This document shows positions 8,122 to 16,535 of a stretch of DNA of 64,000 bases, in pieces. Source of the DNA: Betaproteobacteria bacterium. GTDB taxonomy: Bacteria > Pseudomonadota > Gammaproteobacteria > Burkholderiales > Casimicrobiaceae. The translations under genes were made by a program, and so were the position numbers. The notes below the pieces were generated by a model. That model searched no databases. It was given only the letters and a program-made list of their open reading frames with translations, and had not been told where the DNA came from. The stretch covers positions 124,001 through 188,000 of the forward strand of contig JADKKQ010000006.1 in NCBI GenBank assembly GCA_016720425.1, in the 5' to 3' direction. How positions within the stretch are numbered: position 1 is the stretch's first letter; the number at the start of each line of letters is the position of its first letter.

Positions 8122-8550
8122 TCAGATGTCCAGGGATTTCGGTTGTTGCGCGGTGTGCGGGTGCGTGCTGCCGGCGTAGCACTTGAGCTTCTTCAGCATC
8201 TTGTAGCCGAGCGGGCCCTTGGGCAGCATGCCCTTGACGGCCTTTTCCAGCGCGCGGCCCGGGAAGCGCTGCTGCATCTTGGAAAAGTTGGTGGTGGTGA
8301 TGCCCCCCGGGTAGCCGCTGTGCCGGTGGTAGAGCTTGTCCTCGGCCTTGTTGCCGGTGACGCGCAGCTTCTCGACGTTGGTGACGACGATGAAGTCGCC
8401 GGTGTCCACGTGCGGCGTGTAGATGGGCTTGTGCTTGCCGCGCAGGCGCAGCGCGATCTGGCTCGCGAGGCGGCCGAGCACCTTGTCGGTGCCGTCTACC
8501 ACGAACCAATCCCGCTGGACTTCGTGCGGCTTGGCGGAAAAGGTTTTCAT
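8122..8550 (-). CDS. rplM: 50S ribosomal protein L13
   Basis: A 142-residue large-subunit assembly protein. MKTFSAKPHEVQRDWFVVD is the expected N-terminus, followed by KVLGRLASQIALRLRGKHK, GDFIVVTNVEKLRVTGNK, HSGYPGG, and MLPKGPLGYKMLKKLKCY near the end. It is first in the two-gene operon with rpsI. A well-formed sigma-70 promoter lies 41-69 bases upstream. The leader was checked by eye for an L13 autoregulatory hairpin and none stands out. Confidence 0.98.
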   Translation of the reverse strand: MKTFSAKPHEVQRDWFVVDGTDKVLGRLASQIALRLRGKHKPIYTPHVDTGDFIVVTNVEKLRVTGNKAEDKLYHRHSGYPGGITTTNFSKMQQRFPGRALEKAVKGMLPKGPLGYKMLKKLKCYAGSTHPHTAQQPKSLDI

Positions 8551-8590
8551 TCGATCGTCCGAGGGTTGGGTCGATTCAGCAAAGTCTTGG

Positions 8591-8619
8591 ATCATAATCC
8601 GTTTTGGCGTCTCGAGCAA
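8591..8619 (-). promoter_or_regulatory. Sigma-70 promoter of rplM-rpsI
   Basis: On the minus strand: TTGCTC (8619-8614), a 17-base spacer, then TATGAT (8596-8591). Both boxes are one or two bases from consensus with optimal spacing, 41 bases ahead of the rplM ATG. This is the best-formed sigma-70 promoter seen in the window. Confidence 0.7.
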
Positions 8620-8685
8620 GCGTAGCGCGGCGCGCGGAGCGCGGGCGGATGCCGCCGCCGGGACCGGCAAGCGCTGCCCCGGCCG

Positions 8686-8715
8686 AAAAAAAGGGGCGCG
8701 GGGACCGCCGCGCCC
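8686..8715 (-). terminator. Minus-strand terminator upstream of the rplM promoter
   Basis: GGGCGCGG (8694-8701) pairs with CCGCGCCC (8708-8715) around a 6-base loop; on the minus strand seven T residues follow (complement of 8686-8692). It is a strong intrinsic terminator, yet no minus-strand gene ends just upstream: the stretch to 9437 has no minus-strand gene. It may end an unrecognised small RNA or block read-through into rplM. Confidence 0.65.
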
Positions 8716-8743
8716 TGAGGATTCCACCCAAGAGGAGGAAGGG

Positions 8744-8965
8744 ATGGAATGGCCCGCCGCAGGAAGTAGGGAGATACCGGAGGTCTGCAGGCACGCGAAT
8801 CGTGGCTGTGACATCGCAGCAACGCATGCTTGGGTGCGCAGATTGACGGCCAAGGCCCGCGGGGGGGCGGCGGCGGCGGAGCAATCGCTCACCGAAGCGC
8901 GGTTTGTCCACTTCGGGGCAGGCCTGCACTGTTTTGACGATGTTTACCCTGGGGGCGGCGAGTGA
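8744..8965 (+). other. Short open frame with strong ribosome site, coupled to the OsmC-like gene
   Basis: An ATG at 8744 is preceded by AGAGGAGGAAGGG and opens a 73-codon frame whose TGA (8963-8965) overlaps the ATG of the OsmC-like gene in TGATG. The layout suggests translational coupling. Codon use is poor for this genome (AGT, AGG, ATA, AAT, CGT early on), and the peptide (MEWPAAGSREIPEVC...) resembles nothing I know. It could be a leader peptide, an untranslated RNA with an accidental ribosome site, or chance. The 250-base interval otherwise holds no gene. Confidence 0.25.
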
Positions 8966-9397
8966 TGAAGGCGCGGGTCAAATGGAACGGAAGGGATGCG
9001 TTTCGTCGGGAGCCGGGGCAGGCGGCACGCGGTGGTGATGGACGGCGCTCCCGAGCACGGGGGGCGCAATCTCGGTCTGCGGCCGATGGAGCTGGTGCTG
9101 ATCGGGGCCGCCGGCTGCACGGCGTTCGACGTCGTGATGATCCTGAAAAAGGCCCGGCAGCCCGTCGCCGACTGCGTCGTCGACGCCGAAGCCACGCGCG
9201 CCGACAGCGAGCCGCGGGTCTTCACCCGCATCCACCTGCGGTACACGGTGGCCGGGCAGGGGCTCGATCCCCGCCAGGTCGAACGGGCCGTCACCCTGTC
9301 GAAGGAAAAATACTGTTCGGCGACGATCATGCTGGCGAGGACCGCCGAGATCACCACCGAGATCGCCATCGTCGACGCGCTGCCCGCGCCGGCCTGA
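8965..9397 (+). CDS. OsmC/YhfA family protein, probable 1-base frameshift near the N-terminus
   Basis: Intact homologues begin MKARVKW and continue to a VVMDGAPE segment; here MKARVKW (ATG at 8965) is in one frame and the remainder (MRFVG..., from 8996) is in another. The body reads HAVVMDGAPEHGGRNLGLRPMELVLIGAAGCTAFDVVMILKK, with the GAAGC-TA cysteine expected in OsmC-like folds, and ends AEITTEIAIVDALPAPA. OsmC proteins are dimers that reduce organic hydroperoxides, but the YhfA branch usually lacks a proven peroxidase role. If the shift is real, translation could still begin at 8996 and give 133 residues lacking the first strand. Confidence 0.7.
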
Positions 9398-9437
9398 CTC
9401 GCCCCCGCCGCGCGGGCGGGACGTCACGGCACGCGGA

Positions 9438-10323
9438 TCAGGATCGCGGGTCGCGCAACGCGCGCAGCAGCGACGACGTGTCCCAGCGCCCGCCGCCCTG
9501 CGCCTGCACCCGCGCGTAGAACTGGTCGACCAGGGCCGTGACGGGCAGCGCCGAGCCGTTGCGCGGGCCTCGGCGAGGCAGATGCCGAGGTCCTTGCGCA
9601 TCCAGTCGACGGCGAAGCCGAAGTCGAACTTGTCGGCGAGCATCGTCCGGCCGCGGTTGTCCATCTGCCACGACTGGGCGGCGCCCTTGCCGATGACGTC
9701 GAGCACCCGCTCGACGTCGAGTCCGGCCCGGGCGGCGAAGTCGATGCCCTCGGCCAACGCCTGCAGCAGTCCGGCGATGCAGATCTGGTTGACCATCTTG
9801 GTCAGCTGGCCGGCGCCGGGGCCGCCCAGCAGCGTGACCGCGCGGGCGTAGTGGCCGAGCGTCGCCTCGGCCGCGGCAAAGGTCGCGGCGTCGCCGCCGA
9901 CCATGATCGTGAGCTTGCCGTTCTCGGCCCCCGCCTGCCCGCCCGAGACCGGCGCGTCGAGGAAGCCGATGCCGCGGGCGGCCGCGGCCGCGTGAACCTC
10001 GCGGGCGACGGTCGCCGACGCGGTGGTGTGGTCGACGAGGATCGCGCCGCGCCGCATCCCGGCGAGCGCGCCTTCCGGCCCGGTCGCCACGGCGCGGACG
10101 TCGTCGTCGTTGCCGACGCACATCAGCACCAGGTCGGCGCCTGCGGCCGCCGCCTCCGGGGTCGGCGCGCTGCGGCCGCCGAAACGGGCGACCCATTGCG
10201 CCGCCTTGGCCGGCGAACGATTGAACACCGTCACCTTGTGGCCGGCGGACGCGAGGTGGCCGGCCATCGGGAACCCCATCACCCCCAGTCCCAGGAACGC
10301 CAGCCTTCGATTCGTGTGGTCAT
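9438..10323 (-). CDS. 3-hydroxyisobutyrate dehydrogenase-family oxidoreductase, two frameshifts
   Basis: A beta-hydroxyacid dehydrogenase of about 295 residues. The NAD-binding motif is LAFLGLGVMGFPMAGHL; the substrate signature is FLDAPVSGGQAGAENGKL, and the catalytic lysine lies in GAGQLTKMVNQICIAG. Two single-base breaks separate the parts: the ATG at 10323 (MTTR) is out of frame with LAFLGLG, and near 9565 the C-terminus moves to another frame (NGSALPVTALVDQFYARVQ, ending at 9438). Each is repaired by restoring one base. The family includes tartronate-semialdehyde reductase and GLYR enzymes, so the exact substrate is open. It follows SemiSWEET on the same strand. Confidence 0.75.
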
Positions 10324-10370
10324 TGGACCCTTCCTCGATCGGTCGATCGCCGGCTTCCTGCCGCGGCGGC

Positions 10371-10651
10371 TCAGCGCGCGGGCGCGGCAGGTCGCGCCCG
10401 TAGCGCCATTTGAGCACCAGGATCACCAGCGCCAGTCCCAGCGTCACGACGTTGGCGAGAATCACCGGCAGCGCGTCCAGCATGAGCCCGTAGCCGAGCC
10501 AGAGCGCGACGCCGACGCTGAAGATGCTGAACATCCACCAGGAGATGTCGTGCGCCGAGCGCGTCCGCACGATCCGCACGACCTGCGGGATGAAGGCGAT
10601 CGTCGTCAGCGTTCCCGCCGCGAGGCCCAGCGCATCCGGCAGCGAGATCAT
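10371..10651 (-). CDS. SemiSWEET-family sugar transporter
   Basis: A small three-helix membrane protein of about 90 residues. It shows the PQ-loop: GTLTTIAFIPQVVRIVRTRS, then HDISWWMFSIFSVGVALWLGYG and LPVILANVVTLGLALVILVLKWRYG. SemiSWEETs dimerise to form a sugar uniporter in the inner membrane. As written the frame has no stop and runs into the dehydrogenase downstream; a stop one frame over at 10371 is the likely natural end, so an indel may lie in the last third. The start is 6 bases from the argH stop, so it is co-transcribed with argH. Confidence 0.7.
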
Positions 10652-10657
10652 CGCCGC

Positions 10658-12069
10658 TCAGCGACCCAGTGCGGCGCGCGCCGCGGCGATCGCGGCGTGC
10701 ACGCGCGCCGGAGCGGTGCCGCCGGGATGGTCGCGGCTGGCGACCGAGCCTTCGAGCGTCAGCACCGCGAAGACGTCGTCGCCGATCAGCGGCGAGAACG
10801 CGCGCAGTTCGGCCAGCGGCAGGTCGGCGAGGTCGCAGCCCCGGCCCTCGGCGTGCCGGACCGCGCGCGCGACGGCCTCGTGCGCATCGCGGAACGGCAG
10901 TCCCTTCTTGACCAGGTAGTCGGCGAGGTCGGTCGCGGTGGCGAAACCCTCGCGCGCCGCCTCGCGCATCCTGGCCGCGTCGACGGTGATGCCGTTGGCG
11001 ACGAGGTCGGCGACGATCGCGAGCGTGTCGGCGAGTGTGTCGACGGTGTCGAACAGCGGCTCCTTGTCTTCCTGGTTGTCCTTGTTGTAGGCGAGCGGCT
11101 GGCCCTTCATCAGCACCAGCAGCCCCATCAGGCTGCCGACCACGCGCCCGGTCTTGCCGCGGACGAGCTCCGGGACATCGGGGTTCTTCTTCTGCGGCAT
11201 GATCGAGCTGCCGGTGCAGAAGCGGTCGGCGAGCGCCACGAAGCCGAAGCGCGGACTCGTCCACAGCACCAGCTCCTCGGCGAAGCGCGAGAGGTGGACC
11301 ATCAGCAGCGCGGCCGTCGCCGAGAACTCGATGGCGAAATCGCGATCGGACACGGCGTCGAGCGAGTTGCCGCAGAGGCCGTCGAACCCCAGTTCGCGGG
11401 CGACGCGCTCGCGATCGATCGGGTAGCTCGTCCCGGCCAGCGCGGCGCTGCCCAGCGGCAGGCGGTTGACGCGCCGGCGGCCATCGGCGAGGCGCTCGGC
11501 ATCGCGCCCCAGCATCGCTTCGTAGGCGAGCAGGTGGTGGCCGAAAGTGACGGGCTGCGCCACCTGCAGGTGCGTGAACCCGGGCATGATCGTCGCCGCA
11601 TGCCGTTCGGCGAGGTCCAGCAATGCGTTGCGCAGCGCGGTCACGAGGTCGCCAGCGCGTCGATCGACTCGCGCAGCCACAGCCGCAGGTCGGTCGCCAC
11701 CTGGTCGTTGCGCGACCGCGCGGTGTGCAGGCGCTTGCCGGCGTCGCCGACCAGCGCGGTCAGCCGCCTCTCGACGTTGAAGTGCACGTCTTCGAGGTCG
11801 CGCGACCAGGCGAACTCGCCGCGCTCGATTTCGCCGCGGATCGTCGCCAGCCCGCGCTCGATCGCCGCCAGGTCGTCGGCGCCGAGCACGCCGACGGCAG
11901 CCAGCATCCGCGCATGGGCGAGCGACCCGGCGATGTCGACCGCGGCGAGGCGGCGGTCGAAGTCGACCGAGGCGGTGTAGCGCTTGACCCGTTCGGACAC
12001 CGGCTCGCCGAAGCGTCCGGACCAGCCGCCGGGCGCGGCAGCGGGGGCGGGGGCAGGGGAATCAGCCAT
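10658..12069 (-). CDS. argH: Argininosuccinate lyase, one frameshift
   Basis: Splits argininosuccinate to arginine and fumarate, the last step of arginine synthesis. The N-terminal part (ATG at 12069) reads GGWSGRFGEPVSERVKRYTAS, HFNVERRLTALVG and LHTARSRNDQVATDLRLW; the C-terminal part, in another frame, has MPGFTHLQVAQPVTFGHHLL and the catalytic-serine loop GSSIMPQKKNPDVPELVRGK. The frames meet near 11645-11655 (IDALATS-stop versus DLVTALRNALL), where one missing base restores a normal protein of about 470 residues. A sequence error is likely because no other argH is visible and all motifs are intact. Confidence 0.9.
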
Positions 12070-12278
12070 GGAAAGCGGGACTCGATCGTGGTGTGGCGCG
12101 GTGCGGCGACCGCGGTGGGTCGGGCCGGCCCGGACTGCGCCTGCGGCCGGCGAAGGGACGGCGGGGGGTTCTTGCCGCGCCGGCCCCGGTTGCCGACAAT
12201 AGCTTCCTCGACTTGCGCGGCTGCTGACGCACTGCCCATCCGCCGGCATGGGCACGAAGCTTGCGTGCTGGTGTCGTG

Positions 12279-13348
12279 ATGCGGCCGATTATAAGACAAA
12301 ACCCCGACCCCCTTCCGCTGCCGGACTTCCGCAACATGGGAACGATCCTGCGCGTGCTGCTCGCCGTCAACGGCGTCGTGGCGATCGCCGCGTGGCTGCG
12401 CGAGCCGCGGTGGGAACAGCTCGCCACCGAGTTCGTCGACCTCTCCGCGAGCGTCGAGCCGCAGCTGCTGCTCGCGCTGGCGGTTCTCTACGTCGCGCTC
12501 CCTGGCTCGCCCGCGCCCCTTAGGGCACCTGGGCGGCGGCGCTGGCTGGCGGTCTGGTCGCCACGGGGATCGCCGTCCACCTGCTGGTCCTGGGGCGCTT
12601 CGCGCCGCTGCCCTCCGAAGCGCTGCTGCGGCGCCTGGTCTTCGCCCTGCTGCTGTACGCGGCGCTGGTCGGCTATTTCCGCCTGCGCGCCAAGGCGCTG
12701 TCGCCGGCGATCGCCGAGGCGCGGCTGCAGGCGCTGCAGGCGCGGATACGGCCGCATTTCCTGTTCAACAGCATCAATGCGGCGCTCTCGCTGGTGCGCT
12801 CCGAGCCGGCGCGGGCCGAAGAGGCGCTGGAGGACATGGCCGACCTCTTTCGCGTGCTGATGCGCGACAATCGCGACCTGGCGCCGCTGGCCGACGAGGT
12901 CGAGCTGTGCCGGCAGTACCTCGCACTGGAAAAGCTGCGGCTGGGCGAGCGCCTGCAGGTGGAGTGGCACACCAAGAACATGCCCGGCGACGCGCTGGTG
13001 CCGCCGCTGGTCCTGCAGCCGCTGCTCGAGAACGCCGTCTACCACGGCATCGAGCCGCTGTCGGAGCCGGGCGTGGTGTCGGTCAACATCTTCTACAAAG
13101 GCGGAGACGTGCACGCGATTTTGCGCAATCCCTACCGGATGGATGGCGGCAGCCACCACGCCGGCAACAAGATGGCCGTGGACAACGTCCGGGAGCGGCT
13201 GGCGCTGCACTTCGACGCCGAGGCGAGCCTCTCCGCGCGGGTCAGCACCGGTGCCTACGAGGTGCACATCCGCATGCCCTACCGCAATGCGCAGTCGTCG
13301 CTGCTGCGCCCGAACGCCGGCCCGGTGGCGGAGGCCGGCCGTGGCTGA
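12279..13348 (+). CDS. LytS/AlgZ-type sensor histidine kinase, N-terminal frameshift
   Basis: The kinase partner of the LytTR regulator that follows. The N-terminal membrane part starts MRPIIRQNPDPLPLPDFRNM and VLLAVNGVVAIAAWL, then breaks near 12500, with a TAG at 12521 in the downstream frame. The rest (GTWAAALAGGLVATGIAVHL onwards) continues to 13348. The phosphorylation motif RPHFLFNSINAALSLV is that of the His_kinase/LytS family, and LQPLLENAVYHGIEP is the N-box. The intact family is about 350 residues. Either sequence errors or a dead sensor. The start is uncertain: ATG 12336 is the alternative. It overlaps the regulator by 8 bases. Confidence 0.75.
12288..12293 (-). promoter_or_regulatory. 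-10 element (TATAAT) in the argH / algZ divergent region
   Basis: The minus strand reads TATAAT exactly, in TTTTGTCTTATAATCGG, about 220 bases ahead of the argH start. The plus strand reads TATAAG at 12290-12295 and could serve algZ. No strong -35 is seen for either direction. Confidence 0.4.
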
Positions 13349-14100
13349 GGCGCCGCTGCGGGTCCTGATCGTCGACGACGAGGCGCCGGCGCGACGGCGC
13401 CTGCGCGACGTGCTCGACGACTGCTCGGAGGCGATGCCGATCGCCGTCGTCGGCGAGGCGGCCGGCGGCCGCGAGGCGGTCGAGATGCTGCAGGCGGTCG
13501 CCGCCGACCTCGTGCTCACCGACATCCGCATGCCGGGGATGGACGGGCTGGAACTCGCCCGCCACCTGCTCAAGCTGCCGCAGCCGCCGGTGGTCATCTT
13601 CACCACCGCGTATCACGAGCACGCGCTGGAGGCCTTCGACGTCAACGCGATCGACTACCTGGTCAAGCCGGTGCGCGTCGCGCGCCTGCTCGCCGCGCTG
13701 CAGAAGCTGCCGCGGCTGAAGCCGCTGTCGGTGGCGCGGCTCGACCAGATGCCGGCCAACGCGCGGCGCTTTCTCTCGGTCACCGAGCGCTCGCGCGTGG
13801 TGCTGGTGCCGCTCGAGGAGGTCGTCTACCTCAAGGCCGAGCTCAAGTACATCACCATCCGCACCGCCGAGCGCGAGTACCTGCTCGAGGAATCGCTCAC
13901 CCGGCTGGAGGACGAGTTCGGCGCGCGGTTCGTCCGCGTCCATCGCAACTGCCTGGTGGCGCGCGAGTGCATCCGCGGTTTCGAACGTCACGTCAGCGAC
14001 GAAGGCGATGCCCACTGGGAGGTCCTGCTGCGCGGCGTCCCGGAGACGCTCGCGGTGTCGCGCCGCCAGCAGTTCATCGTGCGCGAGATCGGCAAGCACG
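13341..14100 (+). CDS. LytTR-family response regulator (AlgR-like), stop codon not in frame
   Basis: A GTG start overlapping the kinase gene opens a receiver domain (LRVLIVDDEAPARRRLRDVL; phospho-acceptor Asp in LTDIRMPGMDG; Thr in IFTTAYHEH; Lys in DYLVKPVRVARLL) followed by a LytTR DNA-binding domain (residues 140-250: RVVLVPLEEVVYLKAELKY, RVHRNCLVARECIRGFE). The expected end, near REIGK, has no in-frame stop and the frame runs on another 440 bases through the PfkB gene. A stop in another frame lies at 14102. Together with the missing start of the next gene, this suggests bases lost at the junction. AlgR relatives regulate envelope polysaccharide and pili. Confidence 0.85.
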
Positions 14101-14830
14101 CTGATCTGCGGTTCCCTCGCCTACGACACCATCATGGTGTTTCCGGACCGCTTCGCCCGCCACATCCTGCCCGAGCAGGTGCACCTGCTGTCGGTGTCCT
14201 TCACCGTCGGCGACATGCGGCGGGAGTGGGGCGGCTGCGCCGGCAACATCGCCTACAACCTGAAGGCGCTGGGCGGCGAGCCGGTGGTGATGGCGACCAT
14301 CGGCGACGACGGGCTGCCGTACCGCGAGCGGCTGACGACGCTGGCGGTCGCGCAGGACGGCCTGCGCACCATCGCCGGCACCTTCACCGCGCAGGCGTTC
14401 ATCATCAACGACCTCGACGACAACCAGATCACCGCCTTCCATCCCGGGGCGATGAACTTCTCGCACCGGAACGAGGTCGAGGCGATCGCCGACATCGCGC
14501 TGGGGATCGCTGGCGGACATCGGCAAGCGGGTCGACGCGGTGATCGAGACGCTCGGGGCCGAGGGTTCGCGCATCCACGTCGACGGCACGGTGATCGAGA
14601 TCCCGGCGGCGCAGCCGGAGGCGCTGGTCGATCCCACCGGCTGCGGCGACGCGTATCGCGCCGGCATTCTCTACGGCATCGCGCACGGCTGGGATTGGGA
14701 GCGGACCGGCCGCGTCGCGGCGATCCTCGGGGCGCTGAAGATCGGGCACCGCGGCGGTCAGAACCACCCCGTCGACCGGGAACGCGTCGCGGCGCAGTAC
14801 CACCGGCAGTTCGGTGATTATCCCTGGTGA
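14095..14830 (+). pseudogene. PfkB-family sugar/adenosine kinase with internal deletion and no start codon
   Basis: The N-terminal part (STLICGSLAYDTIMVF, MRREWGGCAGNIAYNLKALGG, FTAQAFIINDLDDNQITAFHPGAMNF) and the C-terminal part (LADIGKRVDAVIETLGAEGS, then the catalytic anion-hole motif VDPTGCGDAYRAG and GALKIGHRGGQNH) lie in different frames joined near 14508. Intact betaproteobacterial homologues have about 310 residues; only about 240 are here, so roughly 65-70 residues between ALGIA and LADIG are missing. No ATG, GTG or TTG is found ahead of STLICG. This is more than a one-base error: a true pseudogene or a collapsed assembly. Its stop overlaps the next start (GTGA). Confidence 0.7.
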
Positions 14831-15678
14831 GGACGCCCCTGCCGTCTCGCCCGTCCCGCACCGCCGGCGCGCCCGCCGCCGCGCCGGGCCCGACCCCGCT
14901 GCCGTTGCGCGTCTACCGCTGGTCGCGGGCCACCGCCCACGTGCTGGAGGGGCTCGCGATGACGGCGATCCTGTTCCCGCTGGTCGGCAGGAATCGGCGC
15001 CGGACCCTCTCCGCGATCTGGAGCCGGCGCCTGCTGCGCATCCTGCGCATCGAGGCGCGCGTGCACGGGCAGCCGACGGCAGGGCTCGCGGGCAACATGC
15101 TGATCGTCGCCAATCACGTCTCCTGGCTCGACATCTTCGTCCTGAACGCGCTCCAGCCGGCGCGCTTCATCGCCAAGTCGGAGCTTAAGCGCTGGCCGCT
15201 GGTCGGCCGCTTCGCGACCAACGCGGGCACGCTGTTCATCGACCGGGCGCGGCGCCACGACACGCACAAGGTCAACCGCCACGCGGCCGAGGTGCTGGCC
15301 CACGGCGACGTGATCGCGATATTTCCCGAGGGCACGACCACCGACGGTCGCGACGTGCTGCCCTTCCACGGCTCGCTGCTGCAGCCGATCGTCGACGCCG
15401 AGGGCCACGTGCAGCCGGTCGCCATCCGCTACCTGCACCACGACGGCGGCGTCAACGACGCCGTCGCCTACGTCGGCGACACGTCGTTCGCGCAGTCGTT
15501 CTGGCGCGTGACGGGGGAGCGCCGGGTGGTCGTCGAACTGCACGTCGCGCCGCTGCTGCCGGCGCGCGCCCGGCATCGGCGCGAGCTCTCGCGCGCGGCC
15601 GAGGCCGCTATCCGAAGGGCTTTGGCGTTGCCGGTGCCCGACTCGGAACCTGAAACACCCGGCGATCGTCCAGCCTGA
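14827..15678 (+). CDS. 1-acyl-sn-glycerol-3-phosphate acyltransferase (PlsC-like)
   Basis: A 283-residue membrane-associated acyltransferase acting at the second step of phosphatidic acid synthesis or a related lysolipid. The HX4D motif is NHVSWLDIFV (near residue 96), the FPEGTTTDG motif binds glycerol-phosphate, and FIAKSELKRWPLVG lies between. The GTG start overlaps the preceding stop. A hydrophobic stretch near residue 45 (GLAMTAILFPLVG) may anchor it. Its last 71 bases overlap the convergent apaH gene. The long Pro/Ala-rich N-terminus is unusual but coding in bias. Confidence 0.85.
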   Translation: MRTPLPSRPSRTAGAPAAAPGPTPLPLRVYRWSRATAHVLEGLAMTAILFPLVGRNRRRTLSAIWSRRLLRILRIEARVHGQPTAGLAGNMLIVANHVSWLDIFVLNALQPARFIAKSELKRWPLVGRFATNAGTLFIDRARRHDTHKVNRHAAEVLAHGDVIAIFPEGTTTDGRDVLPFHGSLLQPIVDAEGHVQPVAIRYLHHDGGVNDAVAYVGDTSFAQSFWRVTGERRVVVELHVAPLLPARARHRRELSRAAEAAIRRALALPVPDSEPETPGDRPA

Positions 15679-16435
15679 CCGCGGTCAGCGTCCCGCCCCA
15701 CAGGCAGCCGGAGTCGAGCATCAGCAGGTTCGGCGCGAGCTTCAGCTCCAGCGTCGACCAGTGGCCGCAGACGATCGTCGTCTGCCCGGACGCGCGGTGC
15801 TCGTGCTCGAACCAGGGGCGAAACCCGGGCGGCGCGACCTCCGGCCCGCGCTTCTCCCGGAACTCCATCGTGCCGTCGGCGGTGCAGAAGCGCAGCCGCG
15901 CGCAGACGTTGACGATGGCGCGCAGGCGCTCGAAGCCGGCGAGGTCGTCGCGCCAGGTGCGCGGCTCGTCGCTGTAGAGCCGGGCGAGGAAGGCGTCGGC
16001 GTCGGGGCCGGCGATCACCGCCTCGACCTCGCGCCCGTACGCCTGCGCCATCGCCGGCGTCCAGGTGGGCAGCAGTCCCGCGTGCACCAGCAGCCGCCCG
16101 CCTTCCTGCACGACCAGCGGACGCTGCCGCAGCCAGGCGACGAGCTCGTCGCGGTCGGGCGCCGCGAGGATCGGCGCCAGCGTGTCGTCGTCGTGCAGCG
16201 TCGTGTGCCCCGCGGCCACCATCAGCAGGTGGAAGTCGTGATTGCCGAGGACGGTGACGACGGCGTCGCCGAGCGCCCTGACCTCGCGCAGCACCGCGAG
16301 CGAGGCCGGACCGCGATTGATGAGGTCGCCGGTGAGCCACAGCCGGTCGCGCGGCGGCGCGAAACCGATGACGTCCAGCAACTGGCAGAACTCGGCGTGG
16401 CAGCCCTGGATGTCGCCGATGGCGTAGAGCGCCAT
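15608..16435 (-). CDS. apaH: Symmetrical bis(5'-nucleosyl)-tetraphosphatase
   Basis: A 275-residue metallophosphatase that hydrolyses Ap4A to two ADP and removes Np4A RNA caps. The family motifs are MALYAIGDIQGCHAEF (GDxxG), WLTGDLINRGPASL (GDxxxRG), VTVLGNHDFHLL (GNHD), LLVHAGLLP and CGHWSTLELK, plus the ApaH-specific SGCLWGGTLTAV near the end. Length matches E. coli ApaH. It converges on and overlaps the 3' end of plsC by 71 bases. It is monocistronic here rather than with ksgA. Confidence 0.95.
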   Translation of the reverse strand: MALYAIGDIQGCHAEFCQLLDVIGFAPPRDRLWLTGDLINRGPASLAVLREVRALGDAVVTVLGNHDFHLLMVAAGHTTLHDDDTLAPILAAPDRDELVAWLRQRPLVVQEGGRLLVHAGLLPTWTPAMAQAYGREVEAVIAGPDADAFLARLYSDEPRTWRDDLAGFERLRAIVNVCARLRFCTADGTMEFREKRGPEVAPPGFRPWFEHEHRASGQTTIVCGHWSTLELKLAPNLLMLDSGCLWGGTLTAVRLDDRRVFQVPSRAPATPKPFG

Positions 16436-16493
16436 CGCGAGGATTCCGTGGGGAGGTGGGCGCGCGTCAGACTGCGCGCGGGGTCGCCGAGGC

Positions 16494-16502
16494 TGCTAGA
16501 AT
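16494..16502 (+). promoter_or_regulatory. Extended -10 promoter (TGCTAGAAT) for rep
   Basis: TGCTAGAAT at 16494-16502, 33 bases ahead of the rep ATG; identical 9-mer to those before the M23, argC and TPR genes. No clear -35. Confidence 0.5.
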
Positions 16503-16535
16503 GGGGCGCATCTTACACGGCACGCCTTCGCTCCC

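Noticed and set aside
8716..8964. 6S RNA or SRP RNA in the rplM upstream spacer
   Set aside because: Neither the open-bubble pattern of 6S nor the SRP tetraloop core (GGTCAGGTCCGGAAGGAAGC) is present on either strand.
9398..9437. CCCGCC/GGGCGGG hairpin after OsmC as a terminator
   Set aside because: Short stem with no T tract on either strand; GC-rich palindromes of this size are common here.
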